Positions 44,842-54,251 of a stretch of 64,000 bases of DNA are shown here, in pieces; position 1 is the stretch's first letter; every line of letters starts with the position of its first letter. The notes under the pieces are model-generated. The model searched no databases. It had not been told where the DNA came from and saw only the letters and a list, made by a program, of their open reading frames with translations. The DNA comes from CAZQHK01 sp964593455 (GTDB lineage Bacteria > Muiribacteriota > CAYSPT01), in assembly GCA_964593455.1 (NCBI GenBank), contig CAZQHK010000015.1, positions 1-64,000 of the forward strand, given 5' to 3'. The position numbers were made by a program, and so were the translations under genes.

Positions 44842-45569
44842 ACAAAATCATCTCCCGAAGTGGAATAGCCTCACGACGGACAGCGGAGAAATTGATGATC
44901 TCAGGTATGGTTACCGTCAATGGAATCACGGTTACAAATCCAGGAGCAAAAGCCGATCCGGGCCGTGATCGGATTACCGTCAACAATAATCCGCTGCCAC
45001 CCCCGCAACCCTACCGTTACATCCTTCTTAACAAACCGCCCGGTGTACTCTCAACCGCCTCCGATCCTTTCGGCCGGAAACACGTGATCGGGTTGATTGC
45101 CGAAAACCATGTCCGTCTCTACCCGGTAGGCCGGTTGGATAAGGATACCACCGGTGCTCTGCTGCTCACTAATGATGGAAGTCTGGCCTATCGTCTAACG
45201 CATCCGCGCTTTAAAGCCGAAAAGATATACCAGGCCCATGTCAAGGGTCGACCCAAGAAATATGATCTTGACCGGCTCATAAAAGGGATCACGTTGGATG
45301 AAGGACCAGCCCGGTGCGATCGGGTTTGCATCAAGAAAAAAGGAATATCAAAAACCGTCGTGGAACTGGTTCTGCACGAAGGGAAAAAACGTCAAATAAG
45401 AAGAATGCTTGAAAAGATTGGGTATCCCGTGGTAAAACTCCATCGAATAGCCATTGGCGGAATCAGGTTGGCCAAACTGGCCCAGGGAGAGTGGAGAGAC
45501 TTGACTGATACGGAAGTCGGAAAGCTGAGGGAAGAATGCTGGTTCAAAAAAAACTCGACAATGGGTTGA
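44823..45569 (+). CDS. Pseudouridine synthase, RluB/RsuA type
   Basis: 248 aa. N-terminal S4 RNA-binding domain (RLNKIISRSGIASRRTAEKL) and catalytic domain with GRLDKDTTGALLLTNDG, whose Asp is the nucleophile; end motif EGKKRQIRRML. Modifies a uridine of 23S or 16S rRNA; RluB is the best guess. GTG start overlaps pgsA by 19 bp. Confidence 0.92.
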   Translation: MPEERLNKIISRSGIASRRTAEKLMISGMVTVNGITVTNPGAKADPGRDRITVNNNPLPPPQPYRYILLNKPPGVLSTASDPFGRKHVIGLIAENHVRLYPVGRLDKDTTGALLLTNDGSLAYRLTHPRFKAEKIYQAHVKGRPKKYDLDRLIKGITLDEGPARCDRVCIKKKGISKTVVELVLHEGKKRQIRRMLEKIGYPVVKLHRIAIGGIRLAKLAQGEWRDLTDTEVGKLREECWFKKNSTMG

Positions 45570-46786
45570 ACGTGATCGTGGAGGAAATTCCCCATGTTAA
45601 ATCGGTAACCCTCGGTCTCTGGATATTGGCTGGGTCGACCACCGAAACCAAGAAAAATAGCGGTGTTTTCCATTTCATGGAGCATCTCATATTTAAGGGA
45701 ACGCCGAAGAGAAGCGCTCAAGAAATTGCCGAGGCCCTGGAATCAGTCGGAGGACATCTCAACGCTTTCTCCAGCAAAGAATACACATGCTACTACGTAA
45801 AAGTTACCGATGAGCATTTCACCCTGGCAATGGATGTTTTGGCCGATATCACTCTCAACTCCAAGTTCCCCGCCGCTGAAATCGAGCGGGAAAAACAGGT
45901 GGTACTCGAGGAGATCAAGATGTACGAGGACTCTCCGGACGAAATCATCCATGACCGGTTCGCTCAAACGCTGTGGCACGACAGCCCGCTGGGGTATCCT
46001 ATTCTCGGGAGAAAAGAGATCATCAAATCTCTTACCCGCCGATCGCTTATCAGGTACTACCGCCGATACTACAATCCCGGAAACATGATTCTCTCCGTAG
46101 CCGGTAGTGTCAAGTCCAAAGCGGTGCTGAAGGAAGCCAAACATCTTTTCGGTGGAAAAAGCGGGAAATTGGTACCGACTAAATGTTCCCGGGGGAAGGG
46201 CAGTGCCCGGAAAAATATTGAAACCAGAAAGATCGAACAGGTGCACCTCTGTCTGGGCAGAGAAGGACTTTCCCAGACAGATGACAGACGGTTTGCCCTG
46301 ATTCTCCTGAATACCATCCTGGGAGGAGGAATGAGCTCTCGGCTCTTCCAGGAAATCCGCGAAAAACGCGGGTTAGCTTATTCTATCTTCTCATACCAAA
46401 GCTCATATAAAACCACCGGGCTCTTTTCGGTATACGCCGGGTCGAGTCCCCACAATCTCAGCAGTATTCTGGAACTGGTAATGGAAACTTTCAGCCAACT
46501 TCGAACACACGGGGTCACCGAAAAAGAAGTGAACCGGGCCAAGGCGCAGCTTAAAGGAAATTTGATTCTCAACCTGGAAAATACCGCCCAACGGATGACC
46601 CATTTGGCCCGGCTGGAGATCTATCACGGCCGCCTTATATCGTTGGACGAACTCATCAAGAAAATAGAAGTAGTGACCAGGGACGATATCACGGCCGTGG
46701 CCAACTGGTTATTGAAACCTGAAGAACTGGCCGTAGCCGCCATCGGGCCGGTGAAGAACAAGGACTTCGCCTGCTTGAATTGTTGA
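45536..46786 (+). CDS. M16-family zinc peptidase
   Basis: 416 aa. HxxEH zinc motif as HFMEHLIFKGT (about 43-53) with the distal Glu region EREKQVVLEEIKMYEDSPDE, and the C-terminal M16 domain (LNTILGGGMSSRLFQEIREKRGLAYS). A typical bacterial processing-peptidase-like (PqqL/YmxG type) protein. Overlaps the preceding gene by 34 bp. Confidence 0.94.
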   Translation: MLVQKKLDNGLNVIVEEIPHVKSVTLGLWILAGSTTETKKNSGVFHFMEHLIFKGTPKRSAQEIAEALESVGGHLNAFSSKEYTCYYVKVTDEHFTLAMDVLADITLNSKFPAAEIEREKQVVLEEIKMYEDSPDEIIHDRFAQTLWHDSPLGYPILGRKEIIKSLTRRSLIRYYRRYYNPGNMILSVAGSVKSKAVLKEAKHLFGGKSGKLVPTKCSRGKGSARKNIETRKIEQVHLCLGREGLSQTDDRRFALILLNTILGGGMSSRLFQEIREKRGLAYSIFSYQSSYKTTGLFSVYAGSSPHNLSSILELVMETFSQLRTHGVTEKEVNRAKAQLKGNLILNLENTAQRMTHLARLEIYHGRLISLDELIKKIEVVTRDDITAVANWLLKPEELAVAAIGPVKNKDFACLNC

Positions 46787-46790
46787 TATC

Positions 46791-47873
46791 ATGAGTTTAA
46801 ACAAAAATAGACTTTCCCGCTTGAGAAAACTCCTGCGGAGCCTAAAAATAGGTCAAAATCTGCTCGTCTCGAACCTGATTAACATACATTATCTATCCGG
46901 GTTCACCGGTTCTAACGGATACCTTATTATTACTCCTCGGCATCAAGAACTATTAACCGACTTCAGGTATTGGGAACAGGCGGAAGAGGAGGCTCCCGAC
47001 TGGACTTTGATCAAGGCCAACCAGAGCCTCATAGCGGAACTCACCTTCCGGATTAAGAAGAATAGGATTACGACCCTTGTCCTGGAAGCTGACACGGTTA
47101 CGATAGCCCTGGAACGGCTGCTGAAAACACGACTGCCTAATGTGCGGATGAAACCGTCTATGGGGATGGTCGAACAGCTGAGAATGATAAAGGACGCGAA
47201 AGAAATTGAAAAGGTAAAGAAAGCGTGTTCAGTCGCCGATAAGGCACTTGAGGAAGTATCAGCGGTGATCAAGCCGGGACTCAGAGAAAAGGATGTGGCG
47301 AACATTATTATACAGGCGATACGAAACGCCGGAGGAGAGAAAGAATCTTTCGATCCCATCGTCGCTTCGGGTCCCAAGGGTGCCAGACCACACGCGCTGG
47401 CCTCAGAGCGCCGTCTGAAGACCGGGGAACCCGTCGTGGTCGATTTCGGAGCCAAAGTGGAAGGTTACTGTTCCGACATGACTCGAACCTTTCACATCGG
47501 GCGACCAAGCAACCGGTTTATCAAACTTTACGACATCGTATTGCAGGCGCAGCAAGAATCCATCAAGGCAATTAAACCCGGTATTTCCTGCCGGGAGATC
47601 GATACTGTGGCCCGCCGGATTATCGGGCAGGCCGGCTACGGAAACCAGTTCGGACACAACCTGGGACACGGAGTGGGGCTGGCAGTCCACGAAGCGCCCT
47701 CTTTTGCTCCCGGTAACGAAACAAGGCTGGCACCGGGAATGATACTCAGTGTCGAACCCGGAATCTACATTGAAGAGTGGGGCGGTATCAGGATTGAAGA
47801 CCTGATCGTCGTCACAGAAGACGGATGCGAGGTGCTTACCCAAACGGACCGGACTCCCAGACAGTTGGGATAA
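46791..47873 (+). CDS. M24 Xaa-Pro aminopeptidase
   Basis: 360 aa. Creatinase-like N-terminal domain (about 1-130) and M24 pita-bread domain with metal ligands in VVDFGAKVEGYCSDMTRTF, HNLGHGVGLAVHEAP, SVEPGIY and GIRIEDLI. Cleaves N-terminal residues before proline. 4 bp after the M16 gene, so likely a pair for peptide turnover. Confidence 0.94.
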   Translation: MSLNKNRLSRLRKLLRSLKIGQNLLVSNLINIHYLSGFTGSNGYLIITPRHQELLTDFRYWEQAEEEAPDWTLIKANQSLIAELTFRIKKNRITTLVLEADTVTIALERLLKTRLPNVRMKPSMGMVEQLRMIKDAKEIEKVKKACSVADKALEEVSAVIKPGLREKDVANIIIQAIRNAGGEKESFDPIVASGPKGARPHALASERRLKTGEPVVVDFGAKVEGYCSDMTRTFHIGRPSNRFIKLYDIVLQAQQESIKAIKPGISCREIDTVARRIIGQAGYGNQFGHNLGHGVGLAVHEAPSFAPGNETRLAPGMILSVEPGIYIEEWGGIRIEDLIVVTEDGCEVLTQTDRTPRQLG

Positions 47874-47895
47874 GGAAGGAGGAAAGGGCAGAACC

Positions 47896-48561
47896 ATGAG
47901 AAAATTTCTGACAATTGTATGGACACTCATTCTGATATCGATGGCCGGTGCTGTCCTGGCAGACTCGGTGCTGACCCTTCCCGTACCTGAAGAGATATTC
48001 GTTGAAGGTCCCGATTTCAACGATGTCGCTCACATGGTACTTCGAGTGAGTATTCCCCCCAAGCAGGAACAACCGGCACCCACTATAGAAAAACCTAAAC
48101 AGGGTTTCGATTACTTCGACTTCAATCCTTTTCCCAAGGTGAGTAAGAAAGAAAAAGATCTGATCAAGCGCTTGAGCAGGACGGGGCTCAACGCCGGTAT
48201 GTTCACTCCGGGAGACATGAATCTCATGATTAAGACAGGTTTCATGACCAACCAGTACGAATTTCAGCGGGCCGCGGCTCTCATCCTGAAAAACTTTTTA
48301 AACTTGTCCGACAAAGACATTCTAAAACGTTTACGGCTGAGCAGGAAAAACCTGGAAGATTTAGAGAAGCTGACCAACGATTACAAGGTTGAACTGGAAA
48401 AACGCATGGTAAGCACCAGCCAGATCAAGGAGAAGATCGCTCACGTCCGCCGCCTGCTCGAACTCAACACGGGTGTAGCCCGGGTAATCAAGGTTGAAAA
48501 CGCGGAGAACGGCGATACCCTCATTCACTTCATGGTCCGGCAGGCTCCCGACGAACAGTAG
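47896..48561 (+). CDS. Secreted helical protein, unknown
   Basis: 221 aa. Signal peptide (about 1-22, VLA-DS), a Pro-rich stretch (about 50-75), then long charged helices, one resembling a helical repeat (RLSRTGLNAGMFTPGDMNLMIKTGF, NLSDKDILKRLRLSRKNLEDL). Good ribosome site (AAGGAGGAAAGG). I recognise no family. Confidence 0.6.
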   Translation: MRKFLTIVWTLILISMAGAVLADSVLTLPVPEEIFVEGPDFNDVAHMVLRVSIPPKQEQPAPTIEKPKQGFDYFDFNPFPKVSKKEKDLIKRLSRTGLNAGMFTPGDMNLMIKTGFMTNQYEFQRAAALILKNFLNLSDKDILKRLRLSRKNLEDLEKLTNDYKVELEKRMVSTSQIKEKIAHVRRLLELNTGVARVIKVENAENGDTLIHFMVRQAPDEQ

Positions 48562-48590
48562 TTTTTTATCGATCTGCCCGAGTACAAATC

Positions 48591-49091
48591 TTAATCCGAT
48601 GTTTGGCTTTCTTTCAGTATCTTTTGTATCCGTTTTAAAAATAATCCCGGAGGTTTTCTGCATGACGTGGCAAGGTTCCCGGAATGAATTCCTTTCCGGA
48701 TTTTGATGAACACCGCCAGCGCCTTCTCGTAACTCCCAAGGTCCATGTAGCGCATAAACAATCCCAGTTGAAAAATCAATTCGCCGGGCCGCCAGAAGGC
48801 CGCCATTTCTTCGTATTTCAACGCCAAACCGTGTTTCCCCAGAAAGGCCAGGATGACACTGTAATTGTGGTTACCATACGGGCTCAGCCTTTTCTTTTCC
48901 AGGTAACGCTCATACTCCTGCTCGAGCTGACGCAATCGCGCCTGGAACAACGGTGATCCCGGCGCTAACGGCCCCAGGGAACGCAACATGGAATTCATTA
49001 TTTTTACATCGTCAGAAGCCGGAATGGATGCACAAAACATAAGAACAAAAAGAAAACTGAGCGTCAAAATCCCGATTATTCTGAAGGTCAT
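48591..49091 (-). CDS. Small secreted TPR-like protein
   Basis: 166 aa from ATG 49091, which has GGAAGGGTAGG before it (a GTG 21 bp upstream lacks a site). Signal peptide (about 1-26), then helices with TPR-like spacing (NYSVILAFLGKHGLALKYEEMA, GLFMRYMDLGSYEKALAVFIKI) and a basic C-terminus. Function unknown. Convergent with the preceding gene. Confidence 0.65.
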   Translation of the reverse strand: MTFRIIGILTLSFLFVLMFCASIPASDDVKIMNSMLRSLGPLAPGSPLFQARLRQLEQEYERYLEKKRLSPYGNHNYSVILAFLGKHGLALKYEEMAAFWRPGELIFQLGLFMRYMDLGSYEKALAVFIKIRKGIHSGNLATSCRKPPGLFLKRIQKILKESQTSD

Positions 49092-49197
49092 CACAGGCCT
49101 ACCCTTCCACACACAATATATTTAAGAACCATTCAAACGCCACCGCCGGCAACAAGCGGTCCGGAGATTAGGAAGCGGTGGGAGTAGGATAGCAAAG

Positions 49198-49965
49198 CTA
49201 CAGCTTGAACACTTCAGTCATGTCCTGCATCATCAGGCAGAGTTCTTTCCCCTTACCGATGGGAAATACCTGGTACACGAGCAGGCGATCACCACACATG
49301 ATTTCATGTTGTTTGAAGTACTTTTTAATGCTGTCATCGAACGTATCGATATCCTCGCTCGCGATATCGAGCACTTCTGTCAACTGCTCGTCCCGGATCT
49401 GATCAAGCTTGGCGTCGATATGGTTGAGGAAAGCGGAGTTGGCAAACACCAGTGTCTTCTTTTTCCTGTTGATTTGGCCCACCACGACATAAAAAGGAAG
49501 CGAGTCGAAAACCGATTCGTAAAACTTTGTCAGGTTCTCGACCTTCCGGCGCTGCGCTACCAACTCGGTGATATCTTTGGCGATCCCGGCGATACGAATC
49601 ACCGTGCCTTCAGGCTCGCGTAAGGGAATCAAGGAGAGCAGCAGGGGAATCTCCTCGCCCTCTTTGTTTATCTCGGTAACCGGAAGATTCTTGTATGTCT
49701 GCCCCTGGAACACGCCTTTCCAAACTTCTCGTAGACGCTCTTTTTCGTAAGCCGGGTAGAGAATGGTCACCGGGTTGCCATACATTTCCTCGGCGCTGTA
49801 GCCAAAGGTGCGTTCGGCACCCTTGTTCCAAAACACTACCCCGTGACGCTTATCGGTAATGATGATACTGTCATGGATTTCTTGTGCCAGAATTACCAGC
49901 GCCTCTTGAATCCAGGAAGGATCAAACTTATCAACGCCGACTTTTCCCAATTCTCCTTCGCACAC
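49198..49965 (-). CDS. Double PAS-domain protein without output domain
   Basis: 255 aa. First PAS domain (about 22-140; IIITDKRHGVVFWNKGAERTFGYSAEEMYG and a PAC tail DITEL) and a second (about 150-250; PFYVVVGQINRKKKTLVFANSAF). No kinase, GGDEF or DNA-binding part follows. GTG start with GAGGAGAGAGG. Probably a sensor that passes its signal by protein contact. Confidence 0.85.
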   Translation of the reverse strand: MCEGELGKVGVDKFDPSWIQEALVILAQEIHDSIIITDKRHGVVFWNKGAERTFGYSAEEMYGNPVTILYPAYEKERLREVWKGVFQGQTYKNLPVTEINKEGEEIPLLLSLIPLREPEGTVIRIAGIAKDITELVAQRRKVENLTKFYESVFDSLPFYVVVGQINRKKKTLVFANSAFLNHIDAKLDQIRDEQLTEVLDIASEDIDTFDDSIKKYFKQHEIMCGDRLLVYQVFPIGKGKELCLMMQDMTEVFKL

Positions 49966-50315
49966 GCAAACTTCCCTCTCTCCTCATCCTATGCTGCTTT
50001 ATCTTACACTTATCCAACACTATTACACAAGTATTCATTAGAACAATATTTATCCGGAGACACTCCGGCCACCCGGGTCAGATTAGTCTGAAGTCAATAC
50101 TAACAACCTTATTACAAGGTCTATTGAACAGTCTAATTAGCTCCAAATCCTGTTGTATTAACCAGTCAGGCATGGTATTATTTGACCGTTATCTTGCTCC
50201 GGTACGGCACTTCCTCTTTTGTGTGTTGCGGTAACTGTTCCCGACAGTGTTTTCATCGTTTGACCGGCCGTAACGAGACATAGAAAACATACAACCTTTT
50301 GGAGGTATCAACTGC
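49966..50315. other. Divergent upstream region, 350 bp
   Basis: No gene. A small hairpin CCGGAG-ACA-CTCCGG lies at 50054-50068. On the minus strand TTGTGT (50030-50025), 18 bp and TAAGAT (50006-50001) may be the PAS-gene promoter. I see no confident plus-strand promoter. Confidence 0.4.
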
Positions 50316-50465
50316 ATGATCATGATCGATGGGGTGGATTGGGTGGAAAAGATCCTGGAAGAAGATGAGGACTCCTCCCAGGCTAATCAGCCGGCAAGTT
50401 CTCAACACTCTGTCACCGGCCTGACCCGAGGGCCCGCTACAGATACGGTCATCGACGTCGGATGA
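50316..50465 (+). CDS. Small acidic protein, 49 aa
   Basis: ATG after TTTTGGAGGTATC with good spacing. Reads MIMIDGVDWVEKILEEDEDS..., acidic, no membrane segment. Its TGA overlaps the ATG of the next gene (ATGA), which supports translation. Unknown function. Confidence 0.65.
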   Translation: MIMIDGVDWVEKILEEDEDSSQANQPASSQHSVTGLTRGPATDTVIDVG

Positions 50466-50869
50466 GAAGCTATTCTCCGGTATTGCTCATCGTTTGCCTG
50501 ACAGCTATCTTGGTCTCCACTGCCGCTCCCGCCGGCACCCAAAACCTTCCTGACCAGCTGGGAAAACTTATGGACCCGGAAAAATTGGAAAAACTGCAGG
50601 AACAGCTCCGTCAGGAATTAGAGCAAGGACAACAGCCATCAGGAAAGAAATCGGGAGGTATCGACCTTACCTACTGGGTGTCCTCCTTCTTCTTCGGACT
50701 GCTCGGGACGGCCTTTTTCATATATGGCAAGAAGCAATCCGACTACAAGTTCCTGCTGACCGGACTCATCCTGATGATCTACCCGTACTTCGTTCACTCC
50801 GGTATCTGGATAGTCGTCATCGGGATAGGAATACTGGGTCTCCTGGTCCTCGCCGCCCGATTTATCTAG
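50462..50869 (+). CDS. Secreted/membrane protein, unknown
   Basis: 135 aa. Signal peptide (about 1-24), a Glu/Gln-rich helix (about 35-60), then two or three membrane helices (about 68-85, 92-130). No family recognised. Translationally coupled to the upstream 49-aa gene; the helix followed by a helical hairpin might fit a small membrane accessory protein. Confidence 0.6.
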   Translation: MRSYSPVLLIVCLTAILVSTAAPAGTQNLPDQLGKLMDPEKLEKLQEQLRQELEQGQQPSGKKSGGIDLTYWVSSFFFGLLGTAFFIYGKKQSDYKFLLTGLILMIYPYFVHSGIWIVVIGIGILGLLVLAARFI

Positions 50870-50909
50870 AAGCAGGCTTGTTCGCACGCCTTCGTGGCGA
50901 CACACGATT

Positions 50910-52292
50910 TCACGATTGATTTTGTCGTGGTTTGCTCAGCGCCGTAACCAGGGCGAAGAGGGCCAGGTTGCAGAAGACGCCAATCACCAGTCCGTCGATG
51001 TCTGTAGTCGTTTTCAGAAAATGGTTCCAGGCCAGCGTACCGCCGATTCCACCCACTGCGCCGGCCAGGAAACCAGCCTTTGAGGTACGAGTGCCAAGCA
51101 GGACAGCCGCCAGAGGGACCAGGATAATGGGCGCCCAGAAGTTGTAGGCGTAGATGAGGATATCCAAAATACTTCGGATCTTGATGGCAAAAACCACGGC
51201 CAGCACGCCGACAAACAGGTTGGTGACTTTCGCGTAGAGAAGTTCGCTTTGCTCGGTGAGTTTATTTCCCCAGACCGGTTTGACGATATCGTTGATAAAA
51301 CCGGTAGCTGCACCGTTCAGAAAAGAATCGGCTGACGACATCACGATCGAGATTACCCCGGCGATAACGATACCGCGGAGGCCAATGGGCAGCGCCGTTT
51401 TAATCACGAAAGGCATGGCCAGGTTGGGGTCCAGGTTGGGAGAGATAGTTAAAGCAACCAGGCCGATGGCGCCCGTGATGGCAAAAAACGGGATGGAAAA
51501 TATTCCGCTCAAGAGCGTCCCCCGCGCCGTGTGATGAGCGTCTTTCCCGATAAAGAGCCGTTGCACATATGGAGGGACGAGTGTCTCTCCCAGCAGAAAG
51601 GTCAGGAACAGAGAAACGAACGCTCCCAGGGATACTTTATCGCTTAGGATCGAAAAATGACTGGCCGGAACAGCGGCTTTAATGGCAGAGAGACCTCCCG
51701 CTTTCGTTATACCGAAGATGAGAGCCAGCGGTATTCCCACAGCCAGTACACAGAACTGGATAATATCCGTCAGAATAACAGCCCGCATGCCGCCGACCGT
51801 GGAGTAAGCAATGACGATACCGCAGCCAGCCAGTATCCCCCACAGTGGAGGGATTCCCATGAACACTTCGAAGACCATTCCCATGGCTCCCACCTGGGCG
51901 CCGACGATGCCCGCGCAGAGGAGAACCGAGAAGACACCGGTCACGATCTTGCCTGTTTTACCGTAATCTTTCTCCATGATATCGCCGGTTGAAATGAGGT
52001 CGGGGAACCGGTCCATATTCGGGGCGATCAGGGTGGCTACCAGAATTTCCTTGAGACTGAATCCCCACAGAGCCACAATGTTCATCACACCGAACAGGAA
52101 AACCTTTTCGGCATTACCCGTGGAAAACCCGCCGCCGATAAACGAAGCCGAAAGAGTCGCGAATATTATCCATGACGAGTAGGAACGATGTGACACAGAA
52201 AACTCTTTCAGGCTTTTCATCCCCCGGCCGCACCAAAGTCCGATCAGAAGAATAAAACTCAGATAGAAAACAACAATGATTTGATCAAGCAT
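50910..52292 (-). CDS. Sodium/solute symporter (SSS family)
   Basis: 460 aa, about 13 membrane helices in the LeuT-like fold. SSS landmarks include GRGMKSLKEFSVSHRSYSSW, GGGFSTGNAEKVF, STVGGMRAVILTDIIQF and VMSSADSFLNGAATGFINDI. Imports an organic acid, amino acid or sugar with Na+, which fits a sodium gradient kept by Rnf. ATG after AAGGAG; divergent from pgi. Confidence 0.92.
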   Translation of the reverse strand: MLDQIIVVFYLSFILLIGLWCGRGMKSLKEFSVSHRSYSSWIIFATLSASFIGGGFSTGNAEKVFLFGVMNIVALWGFSLKEILVATLIAPNMDRFPDLISTGDIMEKDYGKTGKIVTGVFSVLLCAGIVGAQVGAMGMVFEVFMGIPPLWGILAGCGIVIAYSTVGGMRAVILTDIIQFCVLAVGIPLALIFGITKAGGLSAIKAAVPASHFSILSDKVSLGAFVSLFLTFLLGETLVPPYVQRLFIGKDAHHTARGTLLSGIFSIPFFAITGAIGLVALTISPNLDPNLAMPFVIKTALPIGLRGIVIAGVISIVMSSADSFLNGAATGFINDIVKPVWGNKLTEQSELLYAKVTNLFVGVLAVVFAIKIRSILDILIYAYNFWAPIILVPLAAVLLGTRTSKAGFLAGAVGGIGGTLAWNHFLKTTTDIDGLVIGVFCNLALFALVTALSKPRQNQS

Positions 52293-52462
52293 TCGGTTAC
52301 GACTCCTTATCCTGGTTTGTTGTAACGGTGTTTTTCAATACTCTAAGAAATGCCTAATTGATGGTAACAGTGAACGGGTGTTTCAACAAGAGCAGAATCA
52401 TATGCTCTTGCCGCAACCTTACTCGGGTTGGTAGAATTGCAGCGGAAAGAAGGTACCGACAT

Positions 52463-54115
52463 ATGCTCAATCAGATCGATCCAACCGAATCCGGCGCCTG
52501 GAAAAGCCTGCAGGAGCACTACCAGACAATCAAAGACACACACATGAAGGATATGTTTGACCAGGACCCCCAGCGGTTCTCGAAATTTACTATCGCGTTT
52601 GAGGACATACTCCTTGATTATTCAAAAAATAGAATAACCGGGGAAACAATGAGGCTGTTGCTGACCCTGGCGGAAGAAACCGAAGTGAAAGACGGCATCG
52701 AAAAGATGTTCTCCGGGGACCGTATCAACGCCACGGAAAACCGCGCGGTACTGCATACAGCTCTCCGGAACCGTCCGGAGAATCCCGTCTACTTCGACGG
52801 CCGGGATGTCATGGGTGATGTCAAGGAAGTGTTGGAGCAGGTTCGGATATTTTCCGACAAGATTATTTCAGGAACCTGGAAAGGTTATACGGGTAAAGCG
52901 ATCACCGACATCGTCAATATCGGAATAGGCGGATCGGATCTGGGGCCGGTGATGGTCACCGAAGCACTCAAGGCGTATAAAAAACCGCATATGAACGCTC
53001 ACTTCATATCCAATGTGGATGGTACGCACATCGTGGAGACATTGAAAAACCTCGATCACGAGACCACCCTGTTCATGATTACCTCCAAAACCTTCACCAC
53101 CCAGGAGACTATGACCAACGCCCACAGCGCTCGGACCTGGTTCCTGGATGCCGCCGGCAGCGAAGAGCACATAAAACGGCACTTCGTGGCTCTATCCACC
53201 AACAAGGAAAAAGTAACCGTTTTCGGGATCGATCCCAACTCCATGTTCCGTTTCTGGGACTGGGTCGGCGGCCGGTACTCGCTGTGCTCGGCCATCGGGT
53301 TATCTATCGCCTGCACCGTCGGATTTGATAACTTTGCCGGTTTGCTCGCCGGCGCTCAGGCCATGGATACCCATTTCAAAGAGGCCCCGTTTAATGAAAA
53401 CATCCCGCTCATTCTCGCCTTGCTCGGAATCTGGTACAACAACTTCTTCGAGGCGGAATCGGAAGCCATACTACCTTACGATCAATATATGCACCGGTTC
53501 CCGGCCTATTTCCAGCAGGGCAACATGGAGAGCAACGGTAAGTATGTCGACCGGAACGGAAAACCCGTCACTTACCAGACGGGTCCGGTCATCTGGGGCG
53601 AACCGGGCACGAACGGCCAGCATGCGTTTTACCAACTCATCCATCAGGGCACGAAACTGATCCCCTGCGATTTCCTGGCCCCCATTCTCAGCCAGAACCC
53701 CATCGGAGATCATCACCAAATACTGCTTTCAAACTTCCTGGCGCAGACCGAGGCGATGATGAAAGGGAAAAAAGCAGACGAGGTCCGCCGGGAAATGCAA
53801 GAGGCCGGCACAAGCGACGAGGAGATCAACCGGGTCCTGCCCTTCAAAGTGTTCGGAGGAAACAGGCCCACCAACTCGATCCTGTTCAAGAAACTGACTC
53901 CGCGGACCCTGGGCTCACTCATCGCCATGTACGAACATAAAATATTCGTTCAAGGTGTCATCTGGAACATCTTCAGCTTCGATCAGTGGGGAGTGGAGCT
54001 GGGAAAACAGCTGGCAAAAAAGATATTGGCCGAACTTAAAAGCGGTGAGACCGCCGCCGGTCACGATTCATCGACCGGAGGGTTGATCAAAGCCTGTATT
54101 GATGGGATGAAATAG
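52463..54115 (+). CDS. pgi: Glucose-6-phosphate isomerase
   Basis: 550 aa. Signature segments IGIGGSDLGP and GGRYSLCSAIGL (the usual SVGG / GRYS-W region with Cys in place of Trp), catalytic Glu/His regions in QGNMESNGK and FQQ...HQGTK. ATG 52463 is chosen because AAAGAAGG precedes it and it begins at the normal N-terminus; an ORF extension of 35 residues upstream is unlikely. Links fructose-6-P and glucose-6-P. Confidence 0.97.
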   Translation: MLNQIDPTESGAWKSLQEHYQTIKDTHMKDMFDQDPQRFSKFTIAFEDILLDYSKNRITGETMRLLLTLAEETEVKDGIEKMFSGDRINATENRAVLHTALRNRPENPVYFDGRDVMGDVKEVLEQVRIFSDKIISGTWKGYTGKAITDIVNIGIGGSDLGPVMVTEALKAYKKPHMNAHFISNVDGTHIVETLKNLDHETTLFMITSKTFTTQETMTNAHSARTWFLDAAGSEEHIKRHFVALSTNKEKVTVFGIDPNSMFRFWDWVGGRYSLCSAIGLSIACTVGFDNFAGLLAGAQAMDTHFKEAPFNENIPLILALLGIWYNNFFEAESEAILPYDQYMHRFPAYFQQGNMESNGKYVDRNGKPVTYQTGPVIWGEPGTNGQHAFYQLIHQGTKLIPCDFLAPILSQNPIGDHHQILLSNFLAQTEAMMKGKKADEVRREMQEAGTSDEEINRVLPFKVFGGNRPTNSILFKKLTPRTLGSLIAMYEHKIFVQGVIWNIFSFDQWGVELGKQLAKKILAELKSGETAAGHDSSTGGLIKACIDGMK

Positions 54116-54117
54116 GA

Positions 54118-54230
54118 GATTTTACCCGGGCGGAGGCTGGTTCTTTCCTCCTAACGTAAGTGGTAACATTGAGGTGTAGCGTGAGCCGGGTGGTCCCGCC
54201 CTCAAGCAAGGAGTGTAGAAAGTAAGGTGG
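54118..54230 (-). repeat. Dispersed gene-end repeat, copy B
   Basis: Starts 2 bp after the pgi stop. Reverse complement of copy A at 3004-3111 with about 75-80% identity by eye; its far end is identical to the 28-bp piece at 9413. In both full copies the GC-rich CCCGGG end and the GGGCGGGACCACCC block are best conserved. The conceptual translation of one frame (TPCLRAGPP...RYTSM..T.GGKNQPPPG) is also alike, but no start or ribosome site supports coding. Confidence 0.85.
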
Positions 54231-54251
54231 ATTGTATTTGATAAAAAGTCT

